Assembly (NCBI GenBank): GCA_963920665.1
Contig: OY987264.1
Span: forward strand, 32,964,906-33,028,905
Reading direction: 5' to 3'
DNA length: 64,000 nt
Source: Straminergon stramineum
Lineage: Eukaryota; Streptophyta; Bryopsida; Hypnales; Calliergonaceae
The notes below the pieces were generated by a model that was not told where the DNA came from, made no database searches, and saw only the letters and a list, made by a program, of their open reading frames with translations. A program made the translations under genes and the position numbers. This document shows positions 48,240-59,987 of this stretch, piece after piece. How positions within the stretch are numbered: the stretch's first letter is position 1; each line of letters begins with the position of its first letter.

Positions 48240-49578
48240 CTCAATCAACGCAGATGTCTCTCTAATTCTTTACCGTTTCTAGGTATATTTATTTTTCCAG
48301 GGGAAAATAGTGCAGTAGCTTTTCCCTCCTCCCCTAACATTCTTTAGCGGTCAGTTGTGAGAACTGATCCCTCCCTTCCTGTAGATGGTTACCAAAATAA
48401 AGGACTCCAACAAGTTTGACATGCATTGTGGAGAGCATGGTTTGTGCTTGTTGAGCGGCAAGTGCTTTTGGTTGCTTTTAGTGCCTCTCCTTCTCCGATA
48501 CGATTGTGCACAGATGAGAACCTAGATTCCTTTTTCGAGGGTGTTGAGGCAGTTCATGATTTTTATAGTTTGCCGGCAGCTCTCAAGTATTCTTAGGTTT
48601 CATGAGTTTTGTCATGTTTGAGTGTTATATTTGGCGTACAGGCGTAATTCAAGAGTGTCGTGTACAGCCAGCCTCCTGTTACAGTAATTTATAAGCAAAG
48701 TGCAGGTGTAGGGGAAGAGTGGGTACGCTAACTTTACTGATTGATGGTTATCTTTGGCCATGGGAAGTAGTCTCCTGTGCTCAGTCCTGCACTGAGTCCA
48801 CGCAAGCTGACATCAGGGCACGAGAAGCTAGTAGCATGGGAAGCTCCTTCGGCTACTGTATGGTGAGGAAGTCACCGTTCTCGACCATGAAGTTTTGTTA
48901 CAACTTAAGCCTACATAGGCTGTGCAAGCTGTGTTCATCGTTGAAGGGGTCAGATTCTTGGGGTTGATCTCTTTACGATAAGATGATACTCCGTAGTCCT
49001 GTTCTTAACAAATAATGCACTTGAAAAGTTGCTGTTATGCACATGATAGTGCTTAGTGTTGTGCAACGAGCTGAATGCGGGGACTTTTTTCGCCCCCACA
49101 TTTTATCCCTGGGGAAAACCCAGGAACTTTTTATTTACCACATGATAAAATTTGCAAATTTTGAGTTCATATTTACAATCACAGACCCCAAATTAGCTAG
49201 AAAAGGTGTAGAAAATAGTTTAATGAAGCTTGAGATCTCTTGTACGTCCAGGTTCGTTGAGCAGGCGAAACAAACTGCAGAATGTCAATCCATGTCCACT
49301 CACTCAGGTTCACAGGAAAACGCGACATGAATTTCCTTATGAGGCCATGAGTAGAACTCATGACACTTCGTCACAATTGTGCAGCACAAGAACAGTTGAA
49401 ATGGAGGGTTTTTTTGTTTTTGTTTTGCAGAGAAGAATTTGAATTTTACAGTTGAAATCAAGGAATGAGGAATTTTACTGTAGGCAGTTGGTTCTTCTTT
49501 CGATTGAAAATTTCTTTTCTTCATGGAACTCAACTAATGTTGATGCCATATATCGTTAAATTTTTATTTAGAAGAGCT
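48240..49578 (+). repeat. Dispersed block, copy B
   Basis: Collinear with copy C (62575-63830): AATC(T/A)CAATCAACGCAGA at the start, GGTATATTTATTTT, then CTTTACTGATTGATGGTTATCTT near 48730, CTGACATCAGGGCACGAGAAGC near 48810, GAATGTCAATCCA near 49278, and AACTCAACTAATGTTGATGCC near 49526. An insertion of about 115 bp (49085-49200) is not in C. ORFs of about 80 codons on both strands are not conserved between copies, so it is probably non-coding or promoter-like repeat. Confidence 0.8.
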
Positions 49579-50830
49579 TTAACTCCTAAAGGATGAGGGG
49601 TAGTTTAGATTTCCAAAATTGTGAAGATGTATTGTAAATTGCAACTTAGAATAACAATTTAATGATTACTATCAAAAATAGTTGTAAAATATGATCCACA
49701 GATCATATTTGTACAACTAGATCAACTACTACACAAACCAATATTTTTCAATAATATTTGAAACGAAAATTGAATATTCCTACTTAAATCAATTGTAGAT
49801 TGAAATCTACCATGCAATTCAAGAAGTTATAGATACCATTTTCTTTAGTAAAGTATTTGATGATTAATTTTTCTTTTCTCAATAATAAGAATTGCTAAAT
49901 TGCTTTGTGAAAATCTAGAGACAATGGCACTTGTTTATGGATGAATGCAAACACTTTTAAATGAATCAATAAGTTGCCATCTACAACCAACATGTTTCAT
50001 TCATATTGATGGTTGAAAACACCTTCATCACTTAAAGGAACAAGGAGCCCAATTTGGGTTTTTTGAAAACTTGGGCAGCCTCTATTGACTTCATGGTTTG
50101 GAATTTTTGCATGAATTTTTTAGGATGGATGCTATTCATCATAATCTGCATGCAAAGCTTGATTTGTTTCATGTCATTTTGATAAATATTGCAAAAGTGA
50201 GAAGTTTTTTTTTTTTCTATTTCAATGTCAAAGTGGGTAGCAAGAAAGATATTCTAAAAAAATATCAATAATTTTTTGGAATTGTATAGATTCATACCTA
50301 TTCAAAAATGCTTGAACCATTCAATTCTAAATAATGAAGTAAAAGTTATGAGGAGTTTTATTTTGTGCACAATGAAGGTAGAAAATACATATAAAGTCAT
50401 CTTTTGCTCTTGATTTTGAAAGTTTTCAAATAAAAATGAAATAAAGGATAATCATTTTTTAGTATAACACTCTAACCATCAAGATTAAAAATTTTCAATT
50501 TCTTTTACAAATTATTAGGAGATTAGTTTTTCTTTCATTCGGTATGATTGTACAACCGTACGACCTTCCACTTTAATTGTTTTTGAAAGATGAATATGAA
50601 GGTATTGTTGATTAAATATTTTTACATATATTTTCAACCCATTTTCCAATATATTGACTAAATATATTGGTTATAGGGTATATGTTTTTTTTTCTAAAAA
50701 TATTGATATACAATCATTCACCTTTTGGAAGGGAACTTAGAAAAGCCTATATTTTGCAAATTAGGCACATTGAACTTGCAATTGGTGGGGATATTCATTC
50801 TAACATTATGGGACAATTTACTTGAACTAG

Positions 50831-51428
50831 TTAACCCGCAAACATCAAGATTCATCACTAGATTTGAGGATTCTAGAAAAATCATTATAAAGTGCTATTT
50901 GGAAGCATATTTTGGAATTGATAAACAAATAAAAGTTATAGATTTTGATTTGAATATTTCATTTGTATAGTTAGATTCACCAATGCTATCACCAATTTTT
51001 TTTCATGAATTTTGAAAGAGAAATTTCAAAATTCCTTCAAAATTCAATTACAAGCAAAATATTATTATTTTTGAAGTAAAATTTGTTGGAATGGAATCAA
51101 TGGATTTGAAATGAGGTTCTCTTCACATGGTTATTTTTTGAAAGTTTTGTGTTTTTCAAATCTATGACCTCATTTTGGCAAATCTAGTTCTAAACTAAAG
51201 TCAATGCAAATATGTAATTTGACCACCTGACATATTGTCTTGCACATTTGTAATTTAAGAAAAATGTGTACTCTAGTAACACCAAATCCAACCCTTAGAT
51301 AGGACAACAACTTGATAGCATATCTCCACAAATTAGAATAACTCTCATTTGAGTAGTTAGGAAGATGAAACTCAAGTTTCAATTTGTTCATCATCCAAAA
51401 AATGGATGTCAAAGCGTTGAGGGGTTAA
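50831..51428 (-). mobile_element. TTAA-bounded non-autonomous element, family 2 (inverted)
   Basis: TTAA (50831-50834) plus CCCGCAAACATC; right end GTCAAAGCGTTGAGGGG plus TTAA (51425-51428). Interior 590 bp is collinear with the reverse complement of 24150-24721 (AAAATCATTATAAAGTGCTATTTGG near 50878; CATTTTGGCAAATC near 51171; CATCCATTTTTTGG-type end). Confidence 0.8.
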
Positions 51429-51549
51429 CCAAAGGATCCTAATGTTAGATTTTGCTAAAATATAAATATTGATGATTTTGACCTTGCTTTGGGGACAAGT
51501 ATTTTGAAGCAATTTTGGCCTCTATACATGTTGGTCCTTTAGGGGTTAA
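51425..51549. mobile_element. Very short TTAA-bounded element sharing a TTAA with its neighbour
   Basis: TTAA (51425-51428) plus CCAAAGGATCC at the left; GGTCCTTTAGGGG plus TTAA (51546-51549) at the right. 117 bp between, with worn left end. It abuts the family 2 element through the same TTAA. Confidence 0.5.
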
Positions 51550-52854
51550 GGTAAGTAAATCTAAAACTGACCCCTTAATAGTTTGTATGGTGCAAAATGC
51601 ATAATTGATGATATTCCGTTTGACCACTTGATTTGCACATGAAAAGAAATTAATGGACTTATCCCATTTTTACAATCTCTAGTGCTCTCAGTGTTCGGGG
51701 AGTTTTGTAGGAAAATCAAAGAATTTCTTAGCTTCTAGAAGGTGGCTAGGATTTTTCAAATTTTATCCAGAAGTGGGCCTAGAGGGTGTAAATTTAATCG
51801 GTTGTCAGCCCCCATTTCCTAATGCAATTCAACAATTAGCCACCATTTATGTTTTTCAATTTGCCAATTTCCTAAATGTCAAAAATGGGTCCGGTTTTGC
51901 ATTTTGGTGGTGGATTTTTATTCACTACCATTTTTTTGATTAAAAGTGTTCTTGTCTTTCACTTCCAATTTTTTTTCTTAGAGTATCCTTGGCAAGAGTT
52001 GAACCTGGCAAAGCCCCTACCATCTTAGGGTCAAGGATGTAGCCTTTGGAAAATATAAGGATCCAAAAAAGGTCCAAGTATTTTGTAGAGGCTTGTTAGT
52101 ACTACAAGTCAAGAAAATTGAGTGCCACTACCATCAGTATCACCTACACCAAATGGACAAGAAAAATAGGGAAGGAAAGTTTGAAATCAGAGGTTTAAAA
52201 AAACACACAATCGATAAAGAAAAATGATGATACAATCAGAGAAAGGGACGAGCATACGTGTCTTCCAAAGTATCACCTAAATCACAAATCACCCAAATAG
52301 CCCAGACCCAGATTAGTAGAAGTGCCTTAGAGGAGTCAGAGTGCCTTCAATTTCTAAATCAATGGCAGGTGTTAGGAATGAGGTTGGACCTCAGGAAATC
52401 AAATAAGCCTTGCACGGAGAAAGGAGAAGCTGCGTTGTTGCATCCTTGACTTAATGTAGAGTTTTGTGATTCTATTATTGTATCACTTAGTGAGTGTGAG
52501 TCCCAATGTCTTGTGGAAGCATGAGCAAGATAGCAAGGAAGAATTGAGTAGACTAGAGAGGGAAACTCCAGCAATTGAAATTTTGAAAATAAAAATCCTA
52601 AATCCACGAGGCAAGCTTGAGTGAGTGAGTGACAATGAGGTAGCAATGGCAACGACTTTACAACTCAACAAGTCTATTTTCACTTTGTTTTTCCAAGTCA
52701 CATTGTTCCAACAGCAAAACTGCAAAAGACATCTAGTCACCTTGGCGTGCCTGACACCTTGATTGCCTCCAAATTTGCACACTTAACTATTTCACTTGTT
52801 TGGGAATCCCATGTAGGCATGTATTTAAGTCTTAAGGCAACAAGGCTAATTAAG
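51550..52854. other. Spacer without recognised gene
   Basis: The first 140 bp include the short repeat shared with 48130-48235. Afterwards the sequence is mixed in composition with ORFs to 99 codons (for example minus 52359-52782) and no known motif. A tRNA-like TTCAACTCTTGCC (minus strand near 51970-51990) did not fold into a cloverleaf by eye. Confidence 0.4.
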
Positions 52855-53320
52855 ATAAACCAACCTATTAGTACCTTGATTTGCAATCTGCGTATCTTGG
52901 GGACAATTCCAACAAGAACATATTTTTCAGAGGTCTGCGCTTGTTTCCTGAATCAGACCCAAGTGAAATTATAATTCTTCAATTCAAAATTACAATTTTT
53001 GTGAATTTTAGAAGTGGTCAACCTTGAAATTACAAAACCACTTGTAGACTAGAGTCATAAACAACCCACGACTAACCCATAACCGCCTAATGAAGTACTA
53101 AATATTCTCTATTAATGGAGTGACACGTTATCCCATCTTGTCATAAAACCCTAATTCTGTCATAAAAAACTTTGATTTTATCATAGAAAACCCTAATTTT
53201 GTCAAAAAATGAAGGGAATTGGGAGGGGATTTTAGGTGGAATTGGAGCCAAGAGTGGGTGACGGAATTGGGTTGGCCTATTCATGGAATTGGGCTGCCAA
53301 ATAGTAATGGGTTGGTGTAC
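52855..53320. repeat. Left long inverted-repeat arm (partner 62130-62575)
   Basis: Landmarks shared as reverse complement: AGATTGCAAATCAAGGTACTAATAGG (here inverted near 52865-52890) with 62545-62570; CATGAAACAAGC-type with 62478-62490; CTAGAGTCATAAA near 53050 with 62370; GGAGTGACA near 53118 with 62290; GAATTGGAGCCAA near 53238 with 62193. Arms are about 450 bp and moderately diverged. Together they enclose the LINE and could be terminal repeats of one large element or an inverted duplication. Confidence 0.75.
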
Positions 53321-53687
53321 CCTTCCTTACATGTTGTGAGCAAAGTATAACACACTAGGTATACTACAAAAAAATTCTCTATACAAGTCAAAATAATTTC
53401 CTAAAAAGCATGTGCCTGGTCGGCTACCCGCCGTAAAAAAGGCATGTAAATCAGTAATTTTCCTACATATTCCTGTGATGGACGGCAAAATTGCCAAAGT
53501 TTTTTTTCCTACCTGATCCATTTCCGAAAATCTTCTTTTATCACTCAAACCCCTTCCTACACTTTTTTTTACCTTGTTCGGAAATTATCAAAATGAACCG
53601 GCTAGCCCCGCGGCGGCAATCCTTCTTTCTCTTCCTTCCCTTCCCTTGGTTTCTTTTTCTTTTTTCTTTTCGCTACACCTTCTAGTT

Positions 53688-53785
53688 CTCAACCCAGGCC
53701 ACTTGTGGCTGGGTCTTTGTATTCTCATTCTTTTGCAATAAAGGTCTACCTTTATTTGTGTCAAAAAAATAAAAATAAAAATCAA
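53688..53785 (+). mobile_element. LINE 3' end, short 5'-truncated copy, plus orientation
   Basis: GGCCACTTGTGGCTGGG, TTTGCAATAAAGGTC and TTTGTGTCAAAAAAATAAAAATAAAA match the 3' end of the large LINE (reverse complement of 53845-53960: GGCCACTTGTGGTTGG, TTGCAATGAAATT, TTTGTGTCAAAAAG). It ends in an A-rich tail, as retroposed LINE copies do. It lies tail-to-tail with the large LINE, 60 bp apart. Confidence 0.75.
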
Positions 53786-56700
53786 CCAGTTAGCTTGTAA
53801 CTAAATGCCGATACTTCCCAGACATTGGTGCTCTTTGACCTTAAGTTTTTTTGTTTTCTTTTTGACACAAATGAAACAGAATTTCATTGCAAGAGAAGAA
53901 GTTACAAACCAACCAACCACAAGTGGCCTAGCCGGGGGCACAAATACAACAACAAGACAGACCAACTAAGGGCAAGTGCACCACAACACATCACGAGAAG
54001 GGGAAGATGGACCCCAAATGGTTGACAGAAGGGGGGATGGAGCTCCGATGGCCGCCAACAGACCTTCATGGGGATTCGAGGATGAAGCCAACACACGGGC
54101 CAATAGGCGACCACTGTAGTTGTCCTGCCTCCAGACGGGAAAAAATTCCAAATCTGCATCTTCACTTGATGAATAGATCCATAAGCTTATGTTGGACCTC
54201 TTGGGACCACTTGCGCTTGGTACTCACGATATTTGCCCATTCTACTCTCCCATAGTCAAGGAGATCGTTCCAAATATTTTGCATTACCTGCTCAACGCTC
54301 TACCCAAGCCCGTTAAATACCATGTCGTTTCGTTGTCTCCAAAGCATCTACAACACCGTGGTGCGAGCTTCCAGCTAGATTCTTTTCAACTAGTTGAATT
54401 TCCATTGGATGTGGACAAAGAAAATGCCTTGCCTCCAAGTAAGGGGCCTCTAAGGGCCTTTGGCTTCAATTCCCGCCACCCAAGTGTTCAAGATGTGAAT
54501 AGCCCAATGCCACGCTTGTTGGACTGAAAGACATTCCCAAAAATGGTGAAGTACTATCTCTTCCAATCTTCTGGGGCAGATTGGGCAACGAATGTCAACT
54601 GTGCCATCAATGTGCCCTTTTGCAATGGTTGACTACTATTGCCCCATGCCAAATTAGCCACAACAACCTTGCTTCCTTCTTGGAGCACTTGGGGGTCTAG
54701 ACCATTTTCCATAAGAGTCGGAAGTCTCCAAGGAGGACTCCACTCCATTTTTTAACGACTGGGTTTGGTACTTGGTGGTGCTGTTTAAGTAGACGTCGTC
54801 CTAAACTTGCAGTGTAATTCATGAATGGCAAATTCCCTCTAGAAGCCACCCATGCTAGCTTCCCTAGGTTCTAGTCTAGAAGATCAATTCTCCCATAAAA
54901 GAAATGAACTATGGTTTTCTTTGGGCCACGTAGTAATGGGGTCACTCATACGCTGAGGAAGCACCCAAATGTGATTTGCAAGCGACCTCTGTCCATCTCC
55001 GAGGTGTTAGCCTGTAATAGACATTCCTTCTCAAGGACATTGAAGTCGGGGGTCTCGATGTCGTCAGGCCAGGGGCTAGGGACCAACCATCCGATGGGGA
55101 TTGAGCCATTAATGGGGACTTGGAAGACTGTGACTAGAATCCTAGCTTCCTTACTAGTGAACCAGCCTACCCATTCCCCTTCCTTTGCATGGAGGTATGC
55201 AACGGAAAGCAACCGACCCCACTGAGCCTATAGAGTAGAAGTTATAGCTAGCCATGCGCCTTCCTTGTCACTTCTCAATTTGAACTTCTCTTTGGCTTCC
55301 ATGAATGAAAAGAGCTGGCCCTCTTTCTGGACATCTTTGATTTGCTTGAGACCTCTCTTGTGTAGCTGGGCCGCGCGAGTTTTGGAGAAACCAGGGCCAA
55401 TTGGAGAAGCGTCTTGGGGCCACGAGAATGGTTCCCCACTAGCTTCTTCTAGGGAAAAAGGGTGAATCCTCTTGATTTCTGGTTGCAATCTATGCCACGA
55501 TGTCCCAACCCTCGTCTAGGCTATCAAACCTTTGTGTGATTGAAAGTGGGAAGCGAAAAGAACTCTAGGCTCAGGGACCAATGTCCTCCAGCGTAGGGCT
55601 GGAAATTACTGAGCCTATGACGGAGCAACAAGTGGAAGTTGGAGACACTTAGTTCGCAGGCTTTTAGAATCCATTTGACCATCAAGGTGACCAATGCGTC
55701 CTTGAGGTGAACCAAGTTAATCCCCCCTTCATTGCATGATTGGCAACATTGTATCCACGAGACTTTAACTCTAGCTCTATGCTGCAACCTCGACCACATA
55801 TAATTCTGGGTTGACAAAGTAACTTGCTTGATGCTTGCCTAGGTGCTGCCCCACATTGAGGCGAAAAAATATGTGGACCCCAGTAGCACACTGTTTACTA
55901 TAATGCCTTGCCCCTTGTAATTGATCCTTGTCATTGACCACAATTGAAGTTTCCTTGTGATTCATTCTTTAAGGAAGGCATCCATTGAGGGGGCAACAAG
56001 ATTCATATCGAAGGGCATATCGAGGAGTTTGCCAAGATTTTTGCCTTCCACCCATGTGATGCATAGATCGTTGGTCCATGCTAGTCGAATTGGATTACCT
56101 ACTATGCTCCAGTGACCGCAAGATTTTTCCCAATTGAGGATTAATCCCAAGGTTGAACAAAATTGTTCCAAGAGGGACACCATAGCCTTGATTGGTTCTT
56201 GTTCACCGAGTAAGGAAAGGGATGTGTCATCCACAAATTGAGCAATGACTTGTTGCCTTGTACCTCCTAGGAGCTGAATGCCTTTTACCACCCCACCGGA
56301 AATCCTTGCTTTCACCATCGAATTAAGGACTTCTACTACTATGAGGAATAACGATGGCACTAGTGGGCAGCCTTGACGAGCACCACGTTTGATGGGGAAG
56401 AGAGAGGATTGAGCTCCGTTGACCTTGACTGATGCTTGTGCCCCTTAAGAAAGTAGATTTGTCATGTTGATGAGGTAGTCAGGGATGCCAAATGTTGCCA
56501 TGGCTTGTGTGAGGAAGTCCCAATTCACTAATTGTGTCGAATGCTTTGGTGAAGTCCAAATTGAGGAAGATGAGTGGTTGATTAGTGTGTTGGGCCCAAG
56601 TAATTGTTTTGTGTGTCAATATGATGTTGTCAAGGATGAAACGAAGTGGTAGGAAGGCTAACTAATCTGCATCGATGATTTCCATCAAGACAGGTTGAAG

Positions 56701-57744
56701 GCATAGCTATAGGACTTTGGCAAAGATTTTGTAGGCAACATTCAATAGGGTGATGGGTCTCCAATTTGACAACCTGTTCCAAGTTCCTCCTTTATAAAGT
56801 AACGCTATTTGCCCTGTTGTGACACCAGGAGGGAATTGCTTAACTTCAACGGCATGCTTGACCATAAAAAAATAGCCTTCTTTAATTGTGTCCCAATACC
56901 TTTTGTAAAACTCCATTAGTACGCCGTTTGAGCCAGGCGCCTTACCCGATTCAAGGCCCTATAGTGCAAGATCCAAGTCTGCTAGGTTGATTGGTTTAGT
57001 AAGACAAGCTTGCATGGCTTCCGTTAACTTGGGTCTGATTCCAACTAGGGTCCCAATTGCTATTGAATCTTGCACTATTGTCCTAAGGGGGTCCGCAAAT
57101 AGTTTTTCATAGAATTTTGAGTAGATCCTTTCCAAGTTAGCTTGATCAGCACGGACCACACCTAGTCGTCCACAAGTTTGGAAATGCAGGAAGCACCTGT
57201 ATGGGGCCTAGCTACATGGAAAAACTCTTTTGTACAAGCATCGCCGACCTTTATCCACTTCACCCGGCTACAGATCCACTAGCCCTCCGTAGTGTGTTTT
57301 TCCAGCGATGCCACCTACTCATTCAAGCTTCCAACTCTTGCTTGGGCTAGTAGGCTCTGCGGATCGCCTTGGAGCACGCCACGAACTTCAGCAAGGTCTC
57401 TTTGCAAGGACTCTTCTGTTGCTTTTCTCTCTTTCGCTCATTTCACGCAGAAGGCTCTGTAATATTTGACCGTTTTCCTAAGCTTCCCTATGAACTTGAG
57501 GGCTAAGTTTTGATCCTAGATTCTAGCCACTGCGGCTTTCACCTCTGGGTCCCGTAGGTAGAAATTGCTCATCTTGTAGGTTGACTTTCTTGGGGTTGTA
57601 GAGAGGAGTTGAAGGGTGGTGTTGACCAGGAGGTGGTTAGAATGGGTGGAGTTACCTTTGATTGAGTAACGTGTGACGGAGGGCGGTGTCGAGTAGAGAG
57701 GCCTTGCCTTGGGAAAACGCGAGGCTTCTAGCTGCAACTAGATG

Positions 57745-59085
57745 TGGCCCAAATAATGGAAGATCCCATAGCCAAAGTCACAAACATAATAATAATAATA
57801 CCCACCCACCCCCGATGATGCCATATGAGCCAAAATACTATCACATTTTCATACACCCCTCCAAAGATGTCATGGAGTCTCAATATACATCATGTGTGGT
57901 AAAAAATAGTAGAAACCAAGTCATATCCTTCATAAACTCCCCTTGAAGAAGTGTCTGATAGATGAATGAGTGCCACGTCCGTTATACAACTCCAAACTAA
58001 GAGTGTGATATGTCTTTGGAAAGTTAACAAAAATTTTTACAACCTCTTCAAAATTCACTTAAAACTAAGACACTGTCTTACTTTTATGGTTGGTCAAAGT
58101 TCACCCTTCCCAACTCAAAGGCAACTCACCTATACTTCACTCTCAAGCCCATAACTTTCTCATACTAACTCCAAATTAAGAAAATAAACTTATTTTGAAA
58201 AGTTAACATAAATATCTACAATCTCTCTAAGTTTCACTCAAATATAAATTACTTTACACATTTCATAGTCTACCAAAGTTCACTCTCTTGAAAACCCGAA
58301 AGTATCTCTTCACCCTTTCACTCTCAAGCCCATAACTTTCACATACTAAGTCCAAATGAAGAAAATAAACCTATTCTGGAAAGCTAATATAAGTATCTAC
58401 AAGTTTTCCAAGTTTCACTGAAAACTAAGTTATTGTAAACCTTTTATAGTCTATCAAAGTTCACTCTCTTAAAAGTTTGAGGCAGCTCCACAACACTTCA
58501 CTTCCAAACTCATAACTTACACATACTAACTCCAAACTTAATGAGTGATAGCTTTTTGGAAACAAAAAAACAAGATACACAAGCTCTCAAAATTTCTTTA
58601 CCAAACTCCCTATGTACAATGTGCAATGCCCCCCCCCAAAGTGACAGGTCTCCTCAACAAATAAGGAGGAGGAAGAAGATGACCCTTCAGCTCATCCGCC
58701 ATCTCAACCTCCATACCATCCACCTAAGCTAGTGAATTTTGTCCACTAAGATGCCACATGGGCCATAATACATCCATGGGCCACCTCCTATCCTCGATAA
58801 GTCTATCCACATCATCTATGTGGACTTCTAATTCATTAAAAAAAACAAAGAAAAGGTAAAACAAGCTTTACCTTTTGTTTTTAGAACTTCAAATAAACAA
58901 ACTCAAATATTAAAATATTTTCTAATATAGAAATCAAAGAACTAAATGTTTGTCAAATAGAGGTAAAAAAAAAGAGTTCAAGTGGAGTATGACCCCATTT
59001 GTTTCTTGAGATTCTAGAAAAAAAAACCCTCCAATTTAACAAACAATTCTGTATTTTCACATAATGAACGCATGTACAATGCGAT
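57745..59085. mobile_element. Insertion in the LINE endonuclease-RT region
   Basis: LINE coding similarity stops near 59090 and resumes near 57740; the 1.3 kb between has a different, AT-richer composition. It contains an AAT microsatellite (about 57787-57802), a 180-bp tandem array and poly-C tracts. TGTGGCCCAAATAATGG (57747) and CATGGGCCATAATACAT (58757) are similar but not a clear terminal repeat. Class of insert unknown. Confidence 0.6.
57975..58640. repeat. Tandem array with 180-181 bp period
   Basis: CATAACTT(T/A)C(T)CATACTAA begins at 58150, 58331 and 58511, spacings of 181 and 180. Each unit also has CAAGTTTCACT-type, TAGTCTATCAAAGTTCACTCTCTT-type and CACTCTCAAGCCCATAAC-type segments. 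About three and a half units, the outer ones diverged. No coding sense. Confidence 0.85.
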
Positions 59086-59987
59086 AGCGGGCCGACACCA
59101 CGTTGGTTGAAAGAGTAGAAACAATCAAGCCTAGCCAGGGAGCGAAGGCCATCACATCTTATGTTGTCTAACGAGTATTTGATCCTCCTTCATGGAAAAT
59201 GATTTAACACGTCCAAGCCATGCTTTAGGAGGGCAAAAATTCTACTTTCCTCTTCTGAAATTATACGCCCGTTGAGGTTAGATTTGTTAGCTTGAAACTC
59301 CATAAAGTTCCGGTCGCTGCATAGGATCTATCAGTAGTCTTTGCGGAAAATGGAGAGCAGTGACTCCCTTAAAGCACACCGCATTCAAGAACTATTGGAA
59401 GTGTAGACGTTTAAGATGGATTTGTCACCACCTATTATCCCTCCTAGCCTAATCCATTGGGCCCGTCCGCATGTAAAGTGACCCTTTCTGTGATGCGATG
59501 CACGACTTGAGGGTCAATCCACATGCATATGTCGTCCTTCCCTATTCCTTCTTCCCCCACCAAGTTCCCAAAACCAGGAGCAGCTTCTAGCCCCATGAAG
59601 GTGGCATGCGGCTAGAAAGATTGTTATGATTTATTGAATTGTGTTCCCCTTAAGCGGTGCTCTTATAAGCACAGCACATCCATTTCTTTGAACTGCTGCC
59701 TAAAATAGCTTCGAATGATGTCAAATTTGCTAGGGTTGTTGAGTCCTTGCACGTTTTGTGTTACAAGTGACACCTTCATAGCAAATGTGGGGGTGGGGAG
59801 GCTCCTGGAAGAGCTATGAGGCTTGCAAGCCATTGCTTTCCACTCTTGTCCTTAGAGTTTCGCCTCTTTGGTTTAATAGAGAAGACCTTTGCCATTTAGC
59901 AACCTCAATTACCTCTATTCTCCTCGTTTGCTAGTTGGAAGTCAAGGCTCTTATTTGAGAAATGGGCTCAATGTCCTCATAAAGCCT

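Larger units (their letters stand above)
49579..51549. mobile_element. Composite of TTAA elements inserted in block B
   Basis: Left end TTAA (49579-49582) plus CTCCTAAAGGATGAGGGG. Copy C is uninterrupted here (CTTTAAAGAATCTT, TTAA at 63789-63792), so insertion took place at a TTAA. The interior holds AT-rich non-coding DNA, a complete family 2 element (50831-51428) and a 117-bp element (51425-51549). Which right end belongs to the left end at 49579 is uncertain. The 81-codon ORF at 50725-50970 crosses an element boundary and is not a gene. Confidence 0.6.
54260..59779 (-). pseudogene. LINE ORF2: endonuclease and reverse transcriptase
   Basis: ATG 59779 opens MKVSLVTQNVQGLNNPSKFD, the typical start of a plant L1 AP-endonuclease, with DVLCL-stop-EHRLRG a little further on. 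GDRNFMEFQANKSN-like sequence (about 59340-59270) carries the D-x-N motif. After the insert (57745-59085) the frame resumes near 57737. RT motifs: SGKAPGSNGV (about 56940); LNLDFTKAFDT, motif A (about 56560-56535); QGCPLVPSLFL (about 56375-56350); QFVDDTSL, motif C (about 56255-56230). Downstream are KACELSVSNFHLLLRHRLSN (about 55650) and a zf-RVT-like C-terminus (about 54560-54330). Many stops and at least one frameshift (between motifs A and C). It copies the element's RNA into DNA at the target site in active relatives; this copy is dead. Confidence 0.88.

Noticed and set aside
51960..52010. Possible tRNA or SINE B-box (minus strand, GGTTCAACTC)
   Set aside because: I could not form acceptor and anticodon stems, and there is no A-box at the right distance or A-rich tail.
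54946..55225. Plus-strand ORFs inside the LINE (for example 54911-55225, 60207-60449)
   Set aside because: They lie antisense to recognisable LINE ORF1/ORF2 coding sequence.
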